64,000 nt of DNA from an uncultured Latescibacterota bacterium (GCA_951812755.1 OX638329.1:4162522-4226521), one strand, 5' to 3'. Numbered from the stretch's first letter, positions 8,248 to 17,688 are shown. Notes: a model not told the origin generated them from the sequence alone. Numbers and translations are program-made.

Positions 8248-9630
8248 GTGGACACTGAGAAACAAACGGATTTTTCTGTTGTTCCCTTTGGAAGTGGGGG
8301 ACAATTAAAAATGATCTATGACAGAAGGCAGCGCCCTCAAGCCATCTTTATCAACAATCAAGTATATATCGTTTATAATGGCGGGGCACCAATGGATGCT
8401 GAGGTCAGGGAAAAGACATATCCTTTTGTTATTTCTTTTACCCCTGAGACAAAGTCCTTCTCGTCTCCCCTACAGCTGGGGACCAAAGGCTCAAACGACC
8501 AGCATTATTGCCCCATAATCTGGGCTGATAATGATGCCTTTTTACATATTTTGTCAGGTTGTCACAAAACGCCAGGAATACATTTAATATCAAAAAAGGT
8601 AGCGGATATTGGAAACAGTGTAGAAGACTGGTCTCCAGCCCCTGAAATAAGAAACTCGCTTTCCTACCCTACGGTTTATCACATATACAACAATAGACAA
8701 GTGGTTTATTTCCGAACAGGAGAGCACAGAAGTTCGTGGTCATATTTAATTTCAGACGATGAAGGTAAGACTTGGTCAGGGCCTGAAAATGATGTCACAG
8801 ATTTAAACATGGGGGAAGAAACGGCAACAGTAAATGATCCGATGGACTTGAATGAGTGGTCTTCTTATCACACTTGCTTTCCGAGTAAAGATGGAAAGTT
8901 TTTGCACGCCGTATTTTGTTCTTATGATGACAATAAGAAGGATATCCCAGAAAAGTTTTACAATCCTCGTTATGGAACTAAAAAGAATCTCGGGCTCAAA
9001 TACAATCTCTATTATGTAAAAATCAACCTTCAAACGCATGAGGTCGCGAATTTTGATGGCGAGACAGTCAGAACGCCCATTGATATTGGCACTGCAAATG
9101 ACAAATGCAAAATTTGGGATACCGATTGGAGAGGGGCAGGCGTTCCACCTGATATTGTCATAGATGAAAATGACAATCCGGCCTTTTTGCATGTGCTATC
9201 GGAAGATGTGCCCGACAGATGCAATTACTATTATGTGAGGTATATCAATCATGAATGGATACAGACGGTTATCACCCCTGCCACTGATGATTGGAACAGT
9301 TGCTATCTCAGGCTGGATGAAAGTGGCACGCTACATGCTTATCTGATAGTAGGTGATCACAAATTTATAAAAGGAAAGCGTGGCAGAATGGACTCCAGAG
9401 GTGGAGGAGATATTGAAGAGTGGATCTCTACAGATAGTGGTTTTACCTGGAAAAGAGTGAGAGATTTGACGCCACGTGCCCCGGAGTATGCCGGTTGGAA
9501 ATTTAACAATATTCAACCGATTAAAGATCCAAAAGGAAATGTAAGAGATGGCATGCTCCTCTTTTACGGGTGGAAAGACAGTGAACTGTGTAAAGCGAAA
9601 GGATTTCTGATTATAGATCAGAACTGGTGA
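8248..9630 (+). CDS. Beta-propeller BNR-repeat protein, ulvan-lyase-like
   Basis: 460 residues from a GTG start preceded by GGAGGT at six bases; longer readings upstream would run through the mutarotase scar and are rejected. The protein has repeated blade-like segments: QVYIVYNGG, HYCPIIWADNDAFLHILSG, SYPTVYHIYNNRQVVYF, SYLISDDEGKTWSGP, SYHTCFPSKDGKFLHAVF and ISTDSGFTWKRV. The DDEGKTW and DSGFTW pieces are Asp-box (BNR) motifs. The overall pattern matches the BNR_4 family, which to my knowledge includes seven-bladed polysaccharide lyases acting on ulvan. No signal peptide is seen from this start, which is odd for such an enzyme. Assignment to a lyase is tentative; the propeller fold is well supported. 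Confidence 0.7.
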   Translation: MDTEKQTDFSVVPFGSGGQLKMIYDRRQRPQAIFINNQVYIVYNGGAPMDAEVREKTYPFVISFTPETKSFSSPLQLGTKGSNDQHYCPIIWADNDAFLHILSGCHKTPGIHLISKKVADIGNSVEDWSPAPEIRNSLSYPTVYHIYNNRQVVYFRTGEHRSSWSYLISDDEGKTWSGPENDVTDLNMGEETATVNDPMDLNEWSSYHTCFPSKDGKFLHAVFCSYDDNKKDIPEKFYNPRYGTKKNLGLKYNLYYVKINLQTHEVANFDGETVRTPIDIGTANDKCKIWDTDWRGAGVPPDIVIDENDNPAFLHVLSEDVPDRCNYYYVRYINHEWIQTVITPATDDWNSCYLRLDESGTLHAYLIVGDHKFIKGKRGRMDSRGGGDIEEWISTDSGFTWKRVRDLTPRAPEYAGWKFNNIQPIKDPKGNVRDGMLLFYGWKDSELCKAKGFLIIDQNW

Positions 9631-9690
9631 GAAGTTACAAAATGAGAACAACGCGATTGGCAGTTAGCACTTTTATCGTCTGATACATAA

Positions 9691-9725
9691 GGAATCAAAT
9701 CTTTTTGATATTTCTGTGATTCGTT
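9691..9725. repeat. 35-base intergenic repeat, copy 1
   Basis: Identical to 28419-28453. It starts GGAATCAAATCTTTTTGAT and contains the small hairpin ATCAAA-TCTT-TTTGAT. Copy 1 lies upstream of the small protein at 9792; copy 2 lies directly upstream of the sulfatase at 28485. It may be a shared leader, promoter or recombination point. Confidence 0.8.
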
Positions 9726-9791
9726 GACGCGCTTATGCTGATGGGCTATATTCATTTGTGTTGGTGAAGTTATTCCTTTGAGGTTTGTCCT

Positions 9792-9983
9792 ATGAAACGT
9801 GTTCTGACAATTTCAAAATTTGATCCCAATGAAAAAGCCTGCGACCATACCCGACATCTTACAGGGGACGAACGCGTTTCGCTCCTTGAGGATTTACGCC
9901 AGGAGATGTGTAAGGTAACCCACCGTGAATATCCACAACGACTTCGAAGAGTTCTTACAATTGTTAAACGCGGAGACAGTTGA
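9792..9983 (+). CDS. Small protein, possible antitoxin-like partner of a nucleotidyltransferase
   Basis: 63 residues (MKRVLTISKFDPNEK...RLRRVLTIVKRGDS), charged and helical. It resembles, from memory of gene layout, the short proteins encoded just upstream of MNT-type nucleotidyltransferases such as DUF6036. A nucleotidyltransferase beginning follows immediately and overlaps it by 59 bases in another frame, which supports the pairing. The partner is cut short, so the pair is probably inactive. The start has a weak GAGG site ten bases upstream. Could also be a decaying orphan. Confidence 0.5.
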   Translation: MKRVLTISKFDPNEKACDHTRHLTGDERVSLLEDLRQEMCKVTHREYPQRLRRVLTIVKRGDS

Positions 9984-10026
9984 ATTTGTGATTGTCGGTG
10001 GATATGCTGTTGCATTCCATATTTAA
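9925..10026 (+). pseudogene. Truncated nucleotidyltransferase (DUF6036/MNT-like) N-terminus
   Basis: From a GTG the frame reads NIHNDFEEFLQLLN, then EFVIVGGYAVAFH, then stop. The VGGYAVAFH stretch is the first strand/helix of MNT/DUF6036 nucleotidyltransferases, where it would continue into the catalytic GS and DxD residues. Only 33 residues remain before a TAA, so the catalytic part is absent. A strong terminator follows 15 bases later. Confidence 0.7.
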
Positions 10027-10040
10027 TTTAACCATACAGC

Positions 10041-10074
10041 AAAAGAGGCTATCCAAAGCAGATAGCCTTTTTTT
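10041..10074 (+). terminator. Rho-independent terminator
   Basis: Perfect seven-base stem GGCTATC / GATAGCC with a seven-base loop (CAAAGCA), followed by seven T. An A-rich left flank lets the stem extend with A-T pairs, so it could work in both directions. It closes the small-protein/nucleotidyltransferase remnant. Confidence 0.9.
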
Positions 10075-10181
10075 GTGTAACGCCGAATTTAAACCGCTGT
10101 TACTTGTGGCGCAGTGATATTTGATTAATTATCATGTAATTCGGGTAGTCAATTTTCCTGTGATTGTATTCTGATTACTTT

Positions 10182-10247
10182 ATGGAACTCGATGAGGTGA
10201 GGTGGAAAAGGTTGATCGCTCAGGACGTTGCTGAACTCAAGGAATGA
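10182..10247 (+). pseudogene. C-terminal fragment of a PhyH gene
   Basis: Reads MELDEVRWKRLIAQDVAELKE then stop, aligning with the end of the complete PhyH protein that starts 72 bases downstream (MQPDELMWEQWIAEDAADLKN). It is a tail of a related, diverged PhyH gene lying just ahead of an intact one, as expected after deletion between tandem copies. Confidence 0.65.
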
Positions 10248-10318
10248 TCCATTGAATATTGGGAAGTCACGGACAATCAGAGCTACACTGAAATACAAAA
10301 GACACCAGGAGGCTGAAA

Positions 10319-11161
10319 ATGCGAGAAGATACCAAATCTCTCCAGGAACACCTTGAAGAATTTAAAACAGTTGGATTTACACTTTTCCCAAAGATGCTGG
10401 ACGATGACTGGGTCAAAGCCATGCGAGATTCATTTGAAGAAATCGGTGATCGCATGCCCAATCACGATGGCAGCCGCCCCCAGGTCTTTGTCGATGTGTT
10501 AGAACACAAACCCGACCTCGTTCTCTCTGCCTTGTCAAATGAGCGCCTCCTGGACTTTGCTGAAATGATCGTCGGACCTCATGTCCAACTCGAATCAATC
10601 ACGTATCGCCGCACGGCGCCACAGGACCCAAACACAAACCCGGTGCTGGGTTTTCACCGGGACATGTTTGCCGAGTTTCCTCAGGAAGGCGTTTACAATA
10701 GACCCTTACTCTTTAATGCCCTGAGCTATTTACAGGATCTCGATGATGAAATTGGTCCCCTGCGAATTATTCCAGGTTCTCACATGAGAGCAATGGCTTT
10801 AGCGCCAGAAGAAAGAAAACAACCCCATCCCGACGAAGTCATTGTTTATCCCAAAGCCGGAGATGTGGCCGTATTCCACAATGCGATCGTACACTCGGGA
10901 ACAGCTAATTATTCAAAGAACTATCGGTATCTTTTCTTTTTAACGATGAATCATTCCTGGCTCAAACACAGAGCCAATTATTCCGGGCCGATTTCTGAAT
11001 CTGTCAAAGCTCGAGCCCGAGCAACTGGAAATCGACGACTCCTGCGCCTATTGGGGGAAGATGAAAAAGTATTTCGACGAGCCAATAGTGGATTTATGCA
11101 ACCAGATGAACTGATGTGGGAACAGTGGATTGCGGAAGATGCTGCTGATCTCAAGAATTGA
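10319..11161 (+). CDS. PhyH-family Fe(II)/2-oxoglutarate dioxygenase
   Basis: 280 residues, typical for bacterial phytanoyl-CoA-dioxygenase-like proteins. The facial triad is complete: His113-Arg-Asp115 in FHRDM and distal His192 in VHSGTAN. Arg203 (NYRY) is placed to bind 2-oxoglutarate. The core strand LRIIPGSHMRAM is characteristic. A clear AGGAGG sits just upstream of the ATG. No signal peptide, so cytoplasmic. The family hydroxylates an unactivated C-H bond; the substrate here is unknown, but placement among lyases and sulfatases points to a modified sugar or small sulfated or methylated metabolite (inference). A second PhyH gene follows at 11281. Confidence 0.88.
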   Translation: MREDTKSLQEHLEEFKTVGFTLFPKMLDDDWVKAMRDSFEEIGDRMPNHDGSRPQVFVDVLEHKPDLVLSALSNERLLDFAEMIVGPHVQLESITYRRTAPQDPNTNPVLGFHRDMFAEFPQEGVYNRPLLFNALSYLQDLDDEIGPLRIIPGSHMRAMALAPEERKQPHPDEVIVYPKAGDVAVFHNAIVHSGTANYSKNYRYLFFLTMNHSWLKHRANYSGPISESVKARARATGNRRLLRLLGEDEKVFRRANSGFMQPDELMWEQWIAEDAADLKN

Positions 11162-11280
11162 TCCTGGACTTCAATCAGACCACGCAGCAAATAGAATTGC
11201 CAGCAAGCGATTAAGGTATTAACATGCCTTATCCCAACAACCTGAAGGAAAACCGCAATGACAGAAAGGAGTTAGGCACA

Positions 11281-12207
11281 ATGAATCGAGGACGGCCAAA
11301 TCTGGAGTCTGATGTGGGCGGAATGTTACCGACCACCAATGCCGATGGACTCCCGGTCATTCCTATGACCGAAGAGCACAAGTATCTGTTTGATATGAAG
11401 GGCTGGATTTGCCTGCCGGGATTGATTGAGGGCGATCAACTGGCAGAGATCCACGAACACCAGATGAAGCTCATTAAGGAACCTGAGTCGCTTCCGCCGG
11501 AAGAAAGGAATCCGGTGGGAGGGCCTTCTCAAGTGCTGCTGGATCATCCCGTAATTGTCGGGGTTTTGAATGAGACTGTTGCAAGTCAACAGTTGGCAAC
11601 TGAGGACTGTTATGGGTTTACATTTGAGCGCACACGCACGGACTATCGCGAGGTGGGATACGATCAATTCAAGCCTCACGGGGGCAGCGGCTATTTCAAT
11701 CTTATTGGAAATTCACACATCTATCAGATGCTCCCGGGCAAGGTGCATTCAGGATTGACACGCGTGGTTTGGGAATTAAATGAGATCGGGCCGGGTGACG
11801 GGGGCACCATGCTGGCTTCTGGCAGCCACAAGGCAGCATTTAAACGACCCGAGTCATTGAGCAACCGCGAGAGCGAAATTTGGGATACATATACCTGCCC
11901 TGCAGGTTCTGCGCTGATCTTCACAGAAGCACTATGCCATACCGGTACTCTGTGGACAAACGAGAATCGCCAACGGTTGAGCTTGTTTCACCTCTACAAT
12001 GCCGTAAACAGCAGATGGGGAGGTCGCAGCGTACCCAAAGAAGTGATTGCTACAATGCCGCCAAAACGGCAAACACTGTTTCGCGGCGTGTGGGTAAGCG
12101 GGGGGAACAAGATACGATACAACAGGTATTATGACGAAGAGAACGCAGCTTTTGGAGATGAAGATAGCGAAACTCGGGCGGCCGATCAGAGAGTCGTTGC
12201 TACTTAG
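11281..12207 (+). CDS. PhyH-like dioxygenase with altered iron motif
   Basis: 308 residues from the ATG at 11281, which has AAAGGAG nine bases upstream; an in-frame ATG at 11224 would add 19 residues. Fold markers of the PhyH family are present (MLASGSHKAAF, AGSALIFTEALCH, NRQRLSLF). However, where the iron-binding HxD should be, the sequence is KPHGGSGYF (His133-Gly-Gly), so the usual Asp ligand is missing or displaced. Distal His is in CHTGTLW. The paralogue at 38876 has a similar HGGDHR. Either these form a sub-branch with a different metal ligand or they have lost activity. It ends 24 bases from the convergent sulfatase. Confidence 0.75.
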   Translation: MNRGRPNLESDVGGMLPTTNADGLPVIPMTEEHKYLFDMKGWICLPGLIEGDQLAEIHEHQMKLIKEPESLPPEERNPVGGPSQVLLDHPVIVGVLNETVASQQLATEDCYGFTFERTRTDYREVGYDQFKPHGGSGYFNLIGNSHIYQMLPGKVHSGLTRVVWELNEIGPGDGGTMLASGSHKAAFKRPESLSNRESEIWDTYTCPAGSALIFTEALCHTGTLWTNENRQRLSLFHLYNAVNSRWGGRSVPKEVIATMPPKRQTLFRGVWVSGGNKIRYNRYYDEENAAFGDEDSETRAADQRVVAT

Positions 12208-12231
12208 ACGTGCCGGTCTTGGAGGCCGTTT

Positions 12232-13647
12232 TCACAGGTTTACGCTATCCATGACAAACGCACTCGCCGTGAGGCGGCGAAGCAGCGTGTCCCGCATCTC
12301 GTTCTCCGTATCCCGATGCTCGGGATCGCCGATCAGATTGTGCTGCTCATCCGAGTCCTGCTGTATGTCGTACAGCATATACCCCATGCCGTGCTGATCC
12401 ATAGCGTACTTGTAGCGTTCGGTTTTCACCATCGTATTGCGCGAACCGCCGTAGTAAATCTCTGACAGCACCTCGGTGCGGTGGTGTGCGGTCGGTTCCG
12501 CAAACAGATGCTCCAGCGACTGCCCAAGGGACATCTGCAACTGGTCGAGCCCCAGGGCGTCCAGCAAGGTAGGGCCAACGTCGATGGTTTCCACCAGTGC
12601 GTCGCAGACGGTACCCGATGGTATCCGTCCGGGCCAGCTCAGGATCAGGGGGACCCGCAATGCAGATTCGTGAAAGGTGCGTTTGAACACCCTGCCGTGA
12701 TCGCCGGTCATTTCGCCGTGATCAGACCAGAACACGACGCAGAGATCATCGAGCCAGCCGCGTCGTTCATACGCCGCAAGGATCTCACCGCACCAGTGAT
12801 CGACGAATGTGATCTTGCCATCGTAGTTTGCCCGGATCGCAGCGGCGATTTCGGCGGTCAGGCCTGGCTCCGTCTTGAAGTCCTCCTTCTGAGCGACTTC
12901 GTCGGGGAGCGTGGCAGGTCGTGGTGGCACGCCGATAGCTGGTGGCGAATCGGACGGATCATACATGGTGGCGTACTTTCCCGGCGCGTCCCACGGGTCA
13001 TGTGGCCCGGGGAAGTTGACGAACAGACAGGTCGGACGATCCTCGGGCGCAGAATCGACGAACTCGACCGAGCGTCTGCCCACGTACCCGTCCATGTGAT
13101 CGTCTTCCTCAAACGCTGCCGGTCTGACGATCTTTGGGTCGCGAACCCGTTCGCGCGTGTCGCTGACAAAAAGCTCGTACAGCCCCTTCGCGCGCAGGTA
13201 GTCGGTGAAGTATGAACCGGAGTTGAGACTTCCCCGTGGTCCACCGAGTTCGTCGATAACATCAAAACCGAGCGCTTGCATATACGGCTCGCCTTCGCGC
13301 AAATGAGACACCTTCTTGTGGCTCCAGAGGTGAGACTTGCCGACGGTTGCCGTGTGGTAGCCAGCGTCCCGCAATTGGGAGAACAGCGTCGGGTAGTTGA
13401 TCGGCAGTTCGCCGCGGTTGTACCAGATGCCGTGGTTGTGAGGATAGGTGCCAGTGATGAACGACACGCGCGACGGCTGGCAGACCGGCGACACGGTGTG
13501 GCAATTGCTGAACCGCATGCCGTCTTTGGCAAGCGAGTCGATGACCGGCGTTTTGACCCGCGGATGACCGGCGCAGCCCATGGAATCTGCCCGTAGTTGG
13601 TCCGTTGTGAGAATGAGTATGTGTGGTCGTCCTTGTGCCTGTGCCAT
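12232..13647 (-). CDS. Sulfatase, FGly type (CQPSR motif)
   Basis: 471 residues from the ATG at 13647 (MAQAQGRPHILILTTDQ); an upstream in-frame ATG would add 19 non-conserved residues. The FGly Cys is Cys56 in SPVCQPSRV, metal Asp16 in TTDQLRAD, and the second metal site is SDHGEMTGDHG. Length and the short C-terminal subdomain are normal for the choline-sulfatase/arylsulfatase group. No signal peptide. It is convergent to the PhyH gene at 11281 and divergent from the lyase at 13800, so it stands as its own transcription unit. GC content is visibly higher than in the PhyH gene beside it. Confidence 0.9.
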   Translation of the reverse strand: MAQAQGRPHILILTTDQLRADSMGCAGHPRVKTPVIDSLAKDGMRFSNCHTVSPVCQPSRVSFITGTYPHNHGIWYNRGELPINYPTLFSQLRDAGYHTATVGKSHLWSHKKVSHLREGEPYMQALGFDVIDELGGPRGSLNSGSYFTDYLRAKGLYELFVSDTRERVRDPKIVRPAAFEEDDHMDGYVGRRSVEFVDSAPEDRPTCLFVNFPGPHDPWDAPGKYATMYDPSDSPPAIGVPPRPATLPDEVAQKEDFKTEPGLTAEIAAAIRANYDGKITFVDHWCGEILAAYERRGWLDDLCVVFWSDHGEMTGDHGRVFKRTFHESALRVPLILSWPGRIPSGTVCDALVETIDVGPTLLDALGLDQLQMSLGQSLEHLFAEPTAHHRTEVLSEIYYGGSRNTMVKTERYKYAMDQHGMGYMLYDIQQDSDEQHNLIGDPEHRDTENEMRDTLLRRLTASAFVMDSVNL

Positions 13648-13799
13648 ATGTATTCTTCCTATAGTTTCGAGTCCAGTCCGCGCTACCGGATCGGTGTAGC
13701 GCAAGACAACGTGCGTGTAGAACTACTGCGTATAGTACATACAATAATGAACCTCGATCAAGACATTTCGTTATGCAGCACCTCATAGCAAGGCACAAA

Positions 13800-15737
13800 A
13801 TGTTTAAAAAAATTGGATTTGGCAGATTCACGGCGTGTAGTCTGCTTATATCCATCCAGTGTATAATCAGCACGCCGGTTTTCGCCGAGGTTTCGATGCT
13901 TGTAGAATCTGGCAACCGAATCATCCTCGAGAACAGTTCCGTATCGATGACGATCCAAAAGTCGTCTGGGCGGATTATCTCGCTGGTGCATCAAGGGGAC
14001 GCTCTCCTCGCGCCCAGGCAATTTGGGTATTTCACCATCCTGGCCAGTTATGTCGATGATTCGGATACAAATTATATGGCGGGCAAAGAGTCGAGTGCGA
14101 GGGCAAAATTTTTGCGCGACCAAACCCCCGAGTTTAACGTCCATGTCAATAACCCGGAAATGATCGACATTTCATTCGCCCCCAAACAACCTGAAGGTTT
14201 TCCGTTCAAGATGGAACTCCATTATGTCTTGAGAGCGGGTGATTCGGGGTTCTATTATTATGTTGTAGCCAGCAAACCCGGGGATACGGGCGACGCCGTA
14301 CTGACACAGCTTCGTTTTGGGATGCGCTTAAATGATTCGATGGTGAATATCAGGGTCAATGACAAGCTCTCTGGTGTGATTCCCGATAGCAAGGCCATAT
14401 CCAGCGCAAAGGGCATGGTGATGGATGCCACACATGCGCTTCAATCAGGAGAGGTGGATACAAAGTATAACTGGTCATCTCCAACTGAGGAAGCTCTTGT
14501 ACACGGTTTGCACAATGGAAAGCAGGGCGTGTGGATGGTCACGCCGAGCAATGAATACCTCTGCGGCGGTCCGACAAAGCAACACAATACCAGCCACGCG
14601 ACTGATCGGGGGCCGATCATCCTGAAGCTGCTCTATTCTCACCACTACGGCAGCAGAGGGGATTACGTCAGCGGTAAATGGGAGAAGATCTTCGGGCCGG
14701 TTTTTGTTTATATGAACAAAGGTGAAGATGCCCAACATTTGTGGGATGATGCAAAGCGCGAGGGTGAAAAACATCGAAAGCACTGGCCCTACAGTTGGCT
14801 GGAACATCCGGAGTACCCGACCAACAGGGCTGTGGTTACGGGAAAATTCAAAGATACAGGCCTGACACACCACAGCAAAGGATGGGTCGTTCTGGCGCAG
14901 CCCCAGGAACATCGAGGGCTGGACTGGCAGCAGCAAGGCGCAGAGAACTACATCTACCGTGCCAGGATGGCGGATGATGGTTCCTTTGCAATACCGGCTG
15001 TTCGAAAAGGGCGATATACGCTTTATGCGTTTGCACCTGACATGATTGGTGAATTTAGAAAAGATGACGTCACGATCAACGCAACCGGCGAAGTCAAACT
15101 CGGCAGTCTGCAGTGGTCACCCCGTTCTTTCGGCAAGTTGCTCTGGCGCGTCGGAAAACCAGACCGAACAGCTGCTGAATTTCGACACGGAGATGACCAT
15201 CGCCACTGGGGGCTATGGTTCAATTACCAGAAGGATTTTCCCGAGGATGTCGATTTCGCGATCGGCAAGAGCAAAGAGAGAAGTGACTGGAGCTATGCAC
15301 ATATAGCAGTTTGGGAAGAGAAAGGCGGATGGCAACCCCGCATACAGCCCGCTGATCGGACCGGAGAGGGCAACTGGCGACTGCCTACCTGGAAGATTCG
15401 GTTTCAATGCGATGATAAGCCAGTGCCCGGGCGTGCGACCCTCACAATCGCCCTGGCGTCGGTGAATCGCGATGGGGGAATCGCTATCGGCCTCAATGGC
15501 AAATCCCTGGATAAAATTACCGGTTTGGAGAACGACAGTGCGCTTCCCCGCAGTGGCATCTACGGGCGCTTCAGTGAGCACTTTATTACATTTGATGCGT
15601 CGCTGTTGCGTACAGGAGAGAATGTGTTGACGCTCGATCTCCTCCCGCGGAAACAACATCGCGGGCAACGACAAAACTACCCTCACTTTGGCGTTATGTA
15701 CGATTATTTGCAACTGGAAATCGATCACCAGGATTAA
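13800..15737 (+). CDS. Rhamnogalacturonan-lyase-like protein (PL4 type), secreted
   Basis: 645 residues from the ATG at 13800, beginning with a signal peptide (hydrophobic TACSLLISIQCIIS, cleavage after VFA). The order of modules fits polysaccharide lyase family 4: an N-terminal beta-sandwich catalytic domain (to about residue 340), a small fibronectin-like domain (VTGKFKDTG...GRYTLYAFAPDMIGEF), and a C-terminal CBM-like jelly roll (FGKLLWRVGKPDRTAAEF...NYPHFGVMYDYLQLEID). The motif WRVGKPDRTAAEF is typical of the PL4 CBM-like domain. Family members cut rhamnosyl-galacturonic linkages by beta-elimination. It heads the carbohydrate block and its stop overlaps the start of a repeated cassette leading into the next gene. 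Confidence 0.85.
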   Translation: MFKKIGFGRFTACSLLISIQCIISTPVFAEVSMLVESGNRIILENSSVSMTIQKSSGRIISLVHQGDALLAPRQFGYFTILASYVDDSDTNYMAGKESSARAKFLRDQTPEFNVHVNNPEMIDISFAPKQPEGFPFKMELHYVLRAGDSGFYYYVVASKPGDTGDAVLTQLRFGMRLNDSMVNIRVNDKLSGVIPDSKAISSAKGMVMDATHALQSGEVDTKYNWSSPTEEALVHGLHNGKQGVWMVTPSNEYLCGGPTKQHNTSHATDRGPIILKLLYSHHYGSRGDYVSGKWEKIFGPVFVYMNKGEDAQHLWDDAKREGEKHRKHWPYSWLEHPEYPTNRAVVTGKFKDTGLTHHSKGWVVLAQPQEHRGLDWQQQGAENYIYRARMADDGSFAIPAVRKGRYTLYAFAPDMIGEFRKDDVTINATGEVKLGSLQWSPRSFGKLLWRVGKPDRTAAEFRHGDDHRHWGLWFNYQKDFPEDVDFAIGKSKERSDWSYAHIAVWEEKGGWQPRIQPADRTGEGNWRLPTWKIRFQCDDKPVPGRATLTIALASVNRDGGIAIGLNGKSLDKITGLENDSALPRSGIYGRFSEHFITFDASLLRTGENVLTLDLLPRKQHRGQRQNYPHFGVMYDYLQLEIDHQD

Positions 15738-15838
15738 CAGAGTGTTTATAATGCGAATAATCAACCGCATAATGCTGATCGTTATACTTATAACTGGGCA
15801 GACACAAGGAACTGAATCAGTGAAGAAGAATTTAACCC
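15725..15838. repeat. Signal-peptide cassette, copy 1
   Basis: About 115 bases nearly identical to 22373-22488. The repeat covers the last codons and stop of the upstream gene (HQD-stop in both), the short spacer, the ATG and the signal peptide MRIINRIML(I/V)VILITG through ESV(K/E)KNLTP. After this point the two downstream proteins are unrelated. Confidence 0.85.
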
Positions 15839-17688
15839 CCGAAGCGGTCGTGGCTGGCTTTGAACAACGAGTGGATGCGATGTTTCGCGCTGAATCCGGC
15901 AAGCCGTTGGTGCGGGCAAAGAAACAGAAGCCACTCGATCCCGGGCGAGGAAATTATGTGCGGGCCTATTCCTATTCCATGGTGGGGTTTGCCGCACGCT
16001 GCCTCTATCTCAACGAGATGCTGGAAGAAGCCAATGCCGCACTTGCCGAAAATGCCCAACATTATCTCGACAACCCCCTGGACATCAATGACCGCGACAG
16101 TTTTCACTGGCATGCGGAGATCGTCATGCGGCTGATTGAGATGTACGGCACCAACGGTAGTAATCGCATCACCAAAAAGACCGAAGCCCTCGCTCTCAAG
16201 CCGATTTGGGAGTACGTCAGGAAGGTTTCCAGACTTGATAAGGCGGAATACGAGAAATCTAAAACCTGGCACATCTACCTATCAGAGAATCATCATGCCA
16301 TGTGTTTTACGGTCTGCTGGCAGTTTGCCAGAATCGCGAAGGATCGGCCTGAATACAAAAATCTCAAGTATGATGACGGCGCTACGGCGGCGGAACACTA
16401 TCGGGCCTGGAATGCGTATTTTGTGGTTTACTGCCATGAACGTGCGCGCAAAAGCCTGTGCATCGAAATGATGAGCGACGGCTATAACAGCACACTGATC
16501 AAGGGGTTCTACAATTTCTACGACTTTGGTGACCCGCAAGTGAGACGGTCGGCCGGGCTGTTGCTCGATCTTTATTTTGCCTATTGGGCGCAGGAACAGA
16601 TTGACGGCGTTCAAGGTGGTGGGCGGTCGCGCATCTATTTCTGGAAAGGGCTTAAGCAAAACCGGGAGCATGGCAATGCGCCGCTGGCCTGGTTCTACTT
16701 TGGCATCGGCAAGCAACCTGCTGTTTATGGTCATGACATGAACGCGGCCCTCAGCGACTACCGACCACCAGCCGTGGTGGCCGATATCGCAATCGACGTA
16801 GCAGGACGTGGACGCTACGAGGTGCGGCAGCGTCCCCAGGGTCTGGGAAAAACGGGTCGCCCTTTGAAGATTGCTGCTACGAAAGTGCCGACCAGGATGC
16901 GAACCGATGGCGGTGGTATTCTGCGCTACAGCTACTGCGATCCCGCCTTCATCATGGGAACGCCGATGACGGAAGCGAGGCCCCTGGAGGATTGGGCTGC
17001 GATCAGTGCGCAAAACCGCTGGCAAGGCGTGATCTTTGCCGGCGAACACGATGCGCGTATTGTTCCCATCGTTCGCCCCAAAGACAACCGGGTGGCCATG
17101 AACGCACAGTGGTCTGTGCAGAGCAAGGGAAGCTTGATTACCCAGAAGCTCAAGCACCATAAGGACGGTGCCGAGATGATCATCTGGATGTCGAAGGACG
17201 GGTTGAGCACGCCAGTGGAAGAGAATGGCGTGGTCTATGTGGAAGCCAAAGGCGCTTATGCGGCGATCCGCGTGGTCACAGGCGGTTTCAAGTGGATGGA
17301 TGGCGAGTTTGAAACGGATCGCTTTGTTCCCGAAAACGCGACCATGATTCCCAATGATGAATACGCACCGGTGATCATTGAAGTCATGGCCAAGAGCGAT
17401 GTCACGAGTTTCGACGCTTTCAAAAAAAAGGTGAAGGCCTGTGAAGTTCATATGGATGGGACGGTGCTGCGCTACAAAACCATCTATGGCGATCAGTTGA
17501 CCTTTGATACCAGCGCCAAAGCGGTACCCTCAATCAATGGCAAACCGATCGACTACGCTCCAAAGAAGGTCTTTGAAAGCCCCTTTCTCAATGCGGAGTG
17601 GAACAGCGGGGTTGTCACCATCAGCAAAGGTAAGCGAAAGAAGGTTCTGGATTTTACAAAACAGGCAGAAGACAACATTTTACGATAA
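15751..17688 (+). CDS. Secreted heparinase-like (alpha/alpha)-toroid protein
   Basis: 645 residues with a signal peptide (MRIINRIMLIVILITGQTQG). The first 350 residues are helical with the SENHHAMCFT motif (about residue 177) and YWAQEQIDGVQGGGRSR; the rest is beta-rich. This toroid-plus-sandwich layout recalls heparinase II/III and related lyases, but I cannot place it in a numbered family. It is a clear paralogue of the product at 19937: same SENH, same GGxxR region and same ending (VFESPFLNAEWNSGVVTISKG versus VFDSPYIQSNYDSGQIEICKG). Likely acts outside the cytoplasm on an acidic polysaccharide; that is inference from fold and neighbours. Confidence 0.7.
   Translation: MRIINRIMLIVILITGQTQGTESVKKNLTPEAVVAGFEQRVDAMFRAESGKPLVRAKKQKPLDPGRGNYVRAYSYSMVGFAARCLYLNEMLEEANAALAENAQHYLDNPLDINDRDSFHWHAEIVMRLIEMYGTNGSNRITKKTEALALKPIWEYVRKVSRLDKAEYEKSKTWHIYLSENHHAMCFTVCWQFARIAKDRPEYKNLKYDDGATAAEHYRAWNAYFVVYCHERARKSLCIEMMSDGYNSTLIKGFYNFYDFGDPQVRRSAGLLLDLYFAYWAQEQIDGVQGGGRSRIYFWKGLKQNREHGNAPLAWFYFGIGKQPAVYGHDMNAALSDYRPPAVVADIAIDVAGRGRYEVRQRPQGLGKTGRPLKIAATKVPTRMRTDGGGILRYSYCDPAFIMGTPMTEARPLEDWAAISAQNRWQGVIFAGEHDARIVPIVRPKDNRVAMNAQWSVQSKGSLITQKLKHHKDGAEMIIWMSKDGLSTPVEENGVVYVEAKGAYAAIRVVTGGFKWMDGEFETDRFVPENATMIPNDEYAPVIIEVMAKSDVTSFDAFKKKVKACEVHMDGTVLRYKTIYGDQLTFDTSAKAVPSINGKPIDYAPKKVFESPFLNAEWNSGVVTISKGKRKKVLDFTKQAEDNILR

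Noticed and set aside
16282-17451. 389-codon open frame on the minus strand
   Set aside because: It is antisense to the heparinase-like gene at 15751, has no ribosome binding site and reads as low-complexity His/Arg-rich protein; a shadow of the real gene.
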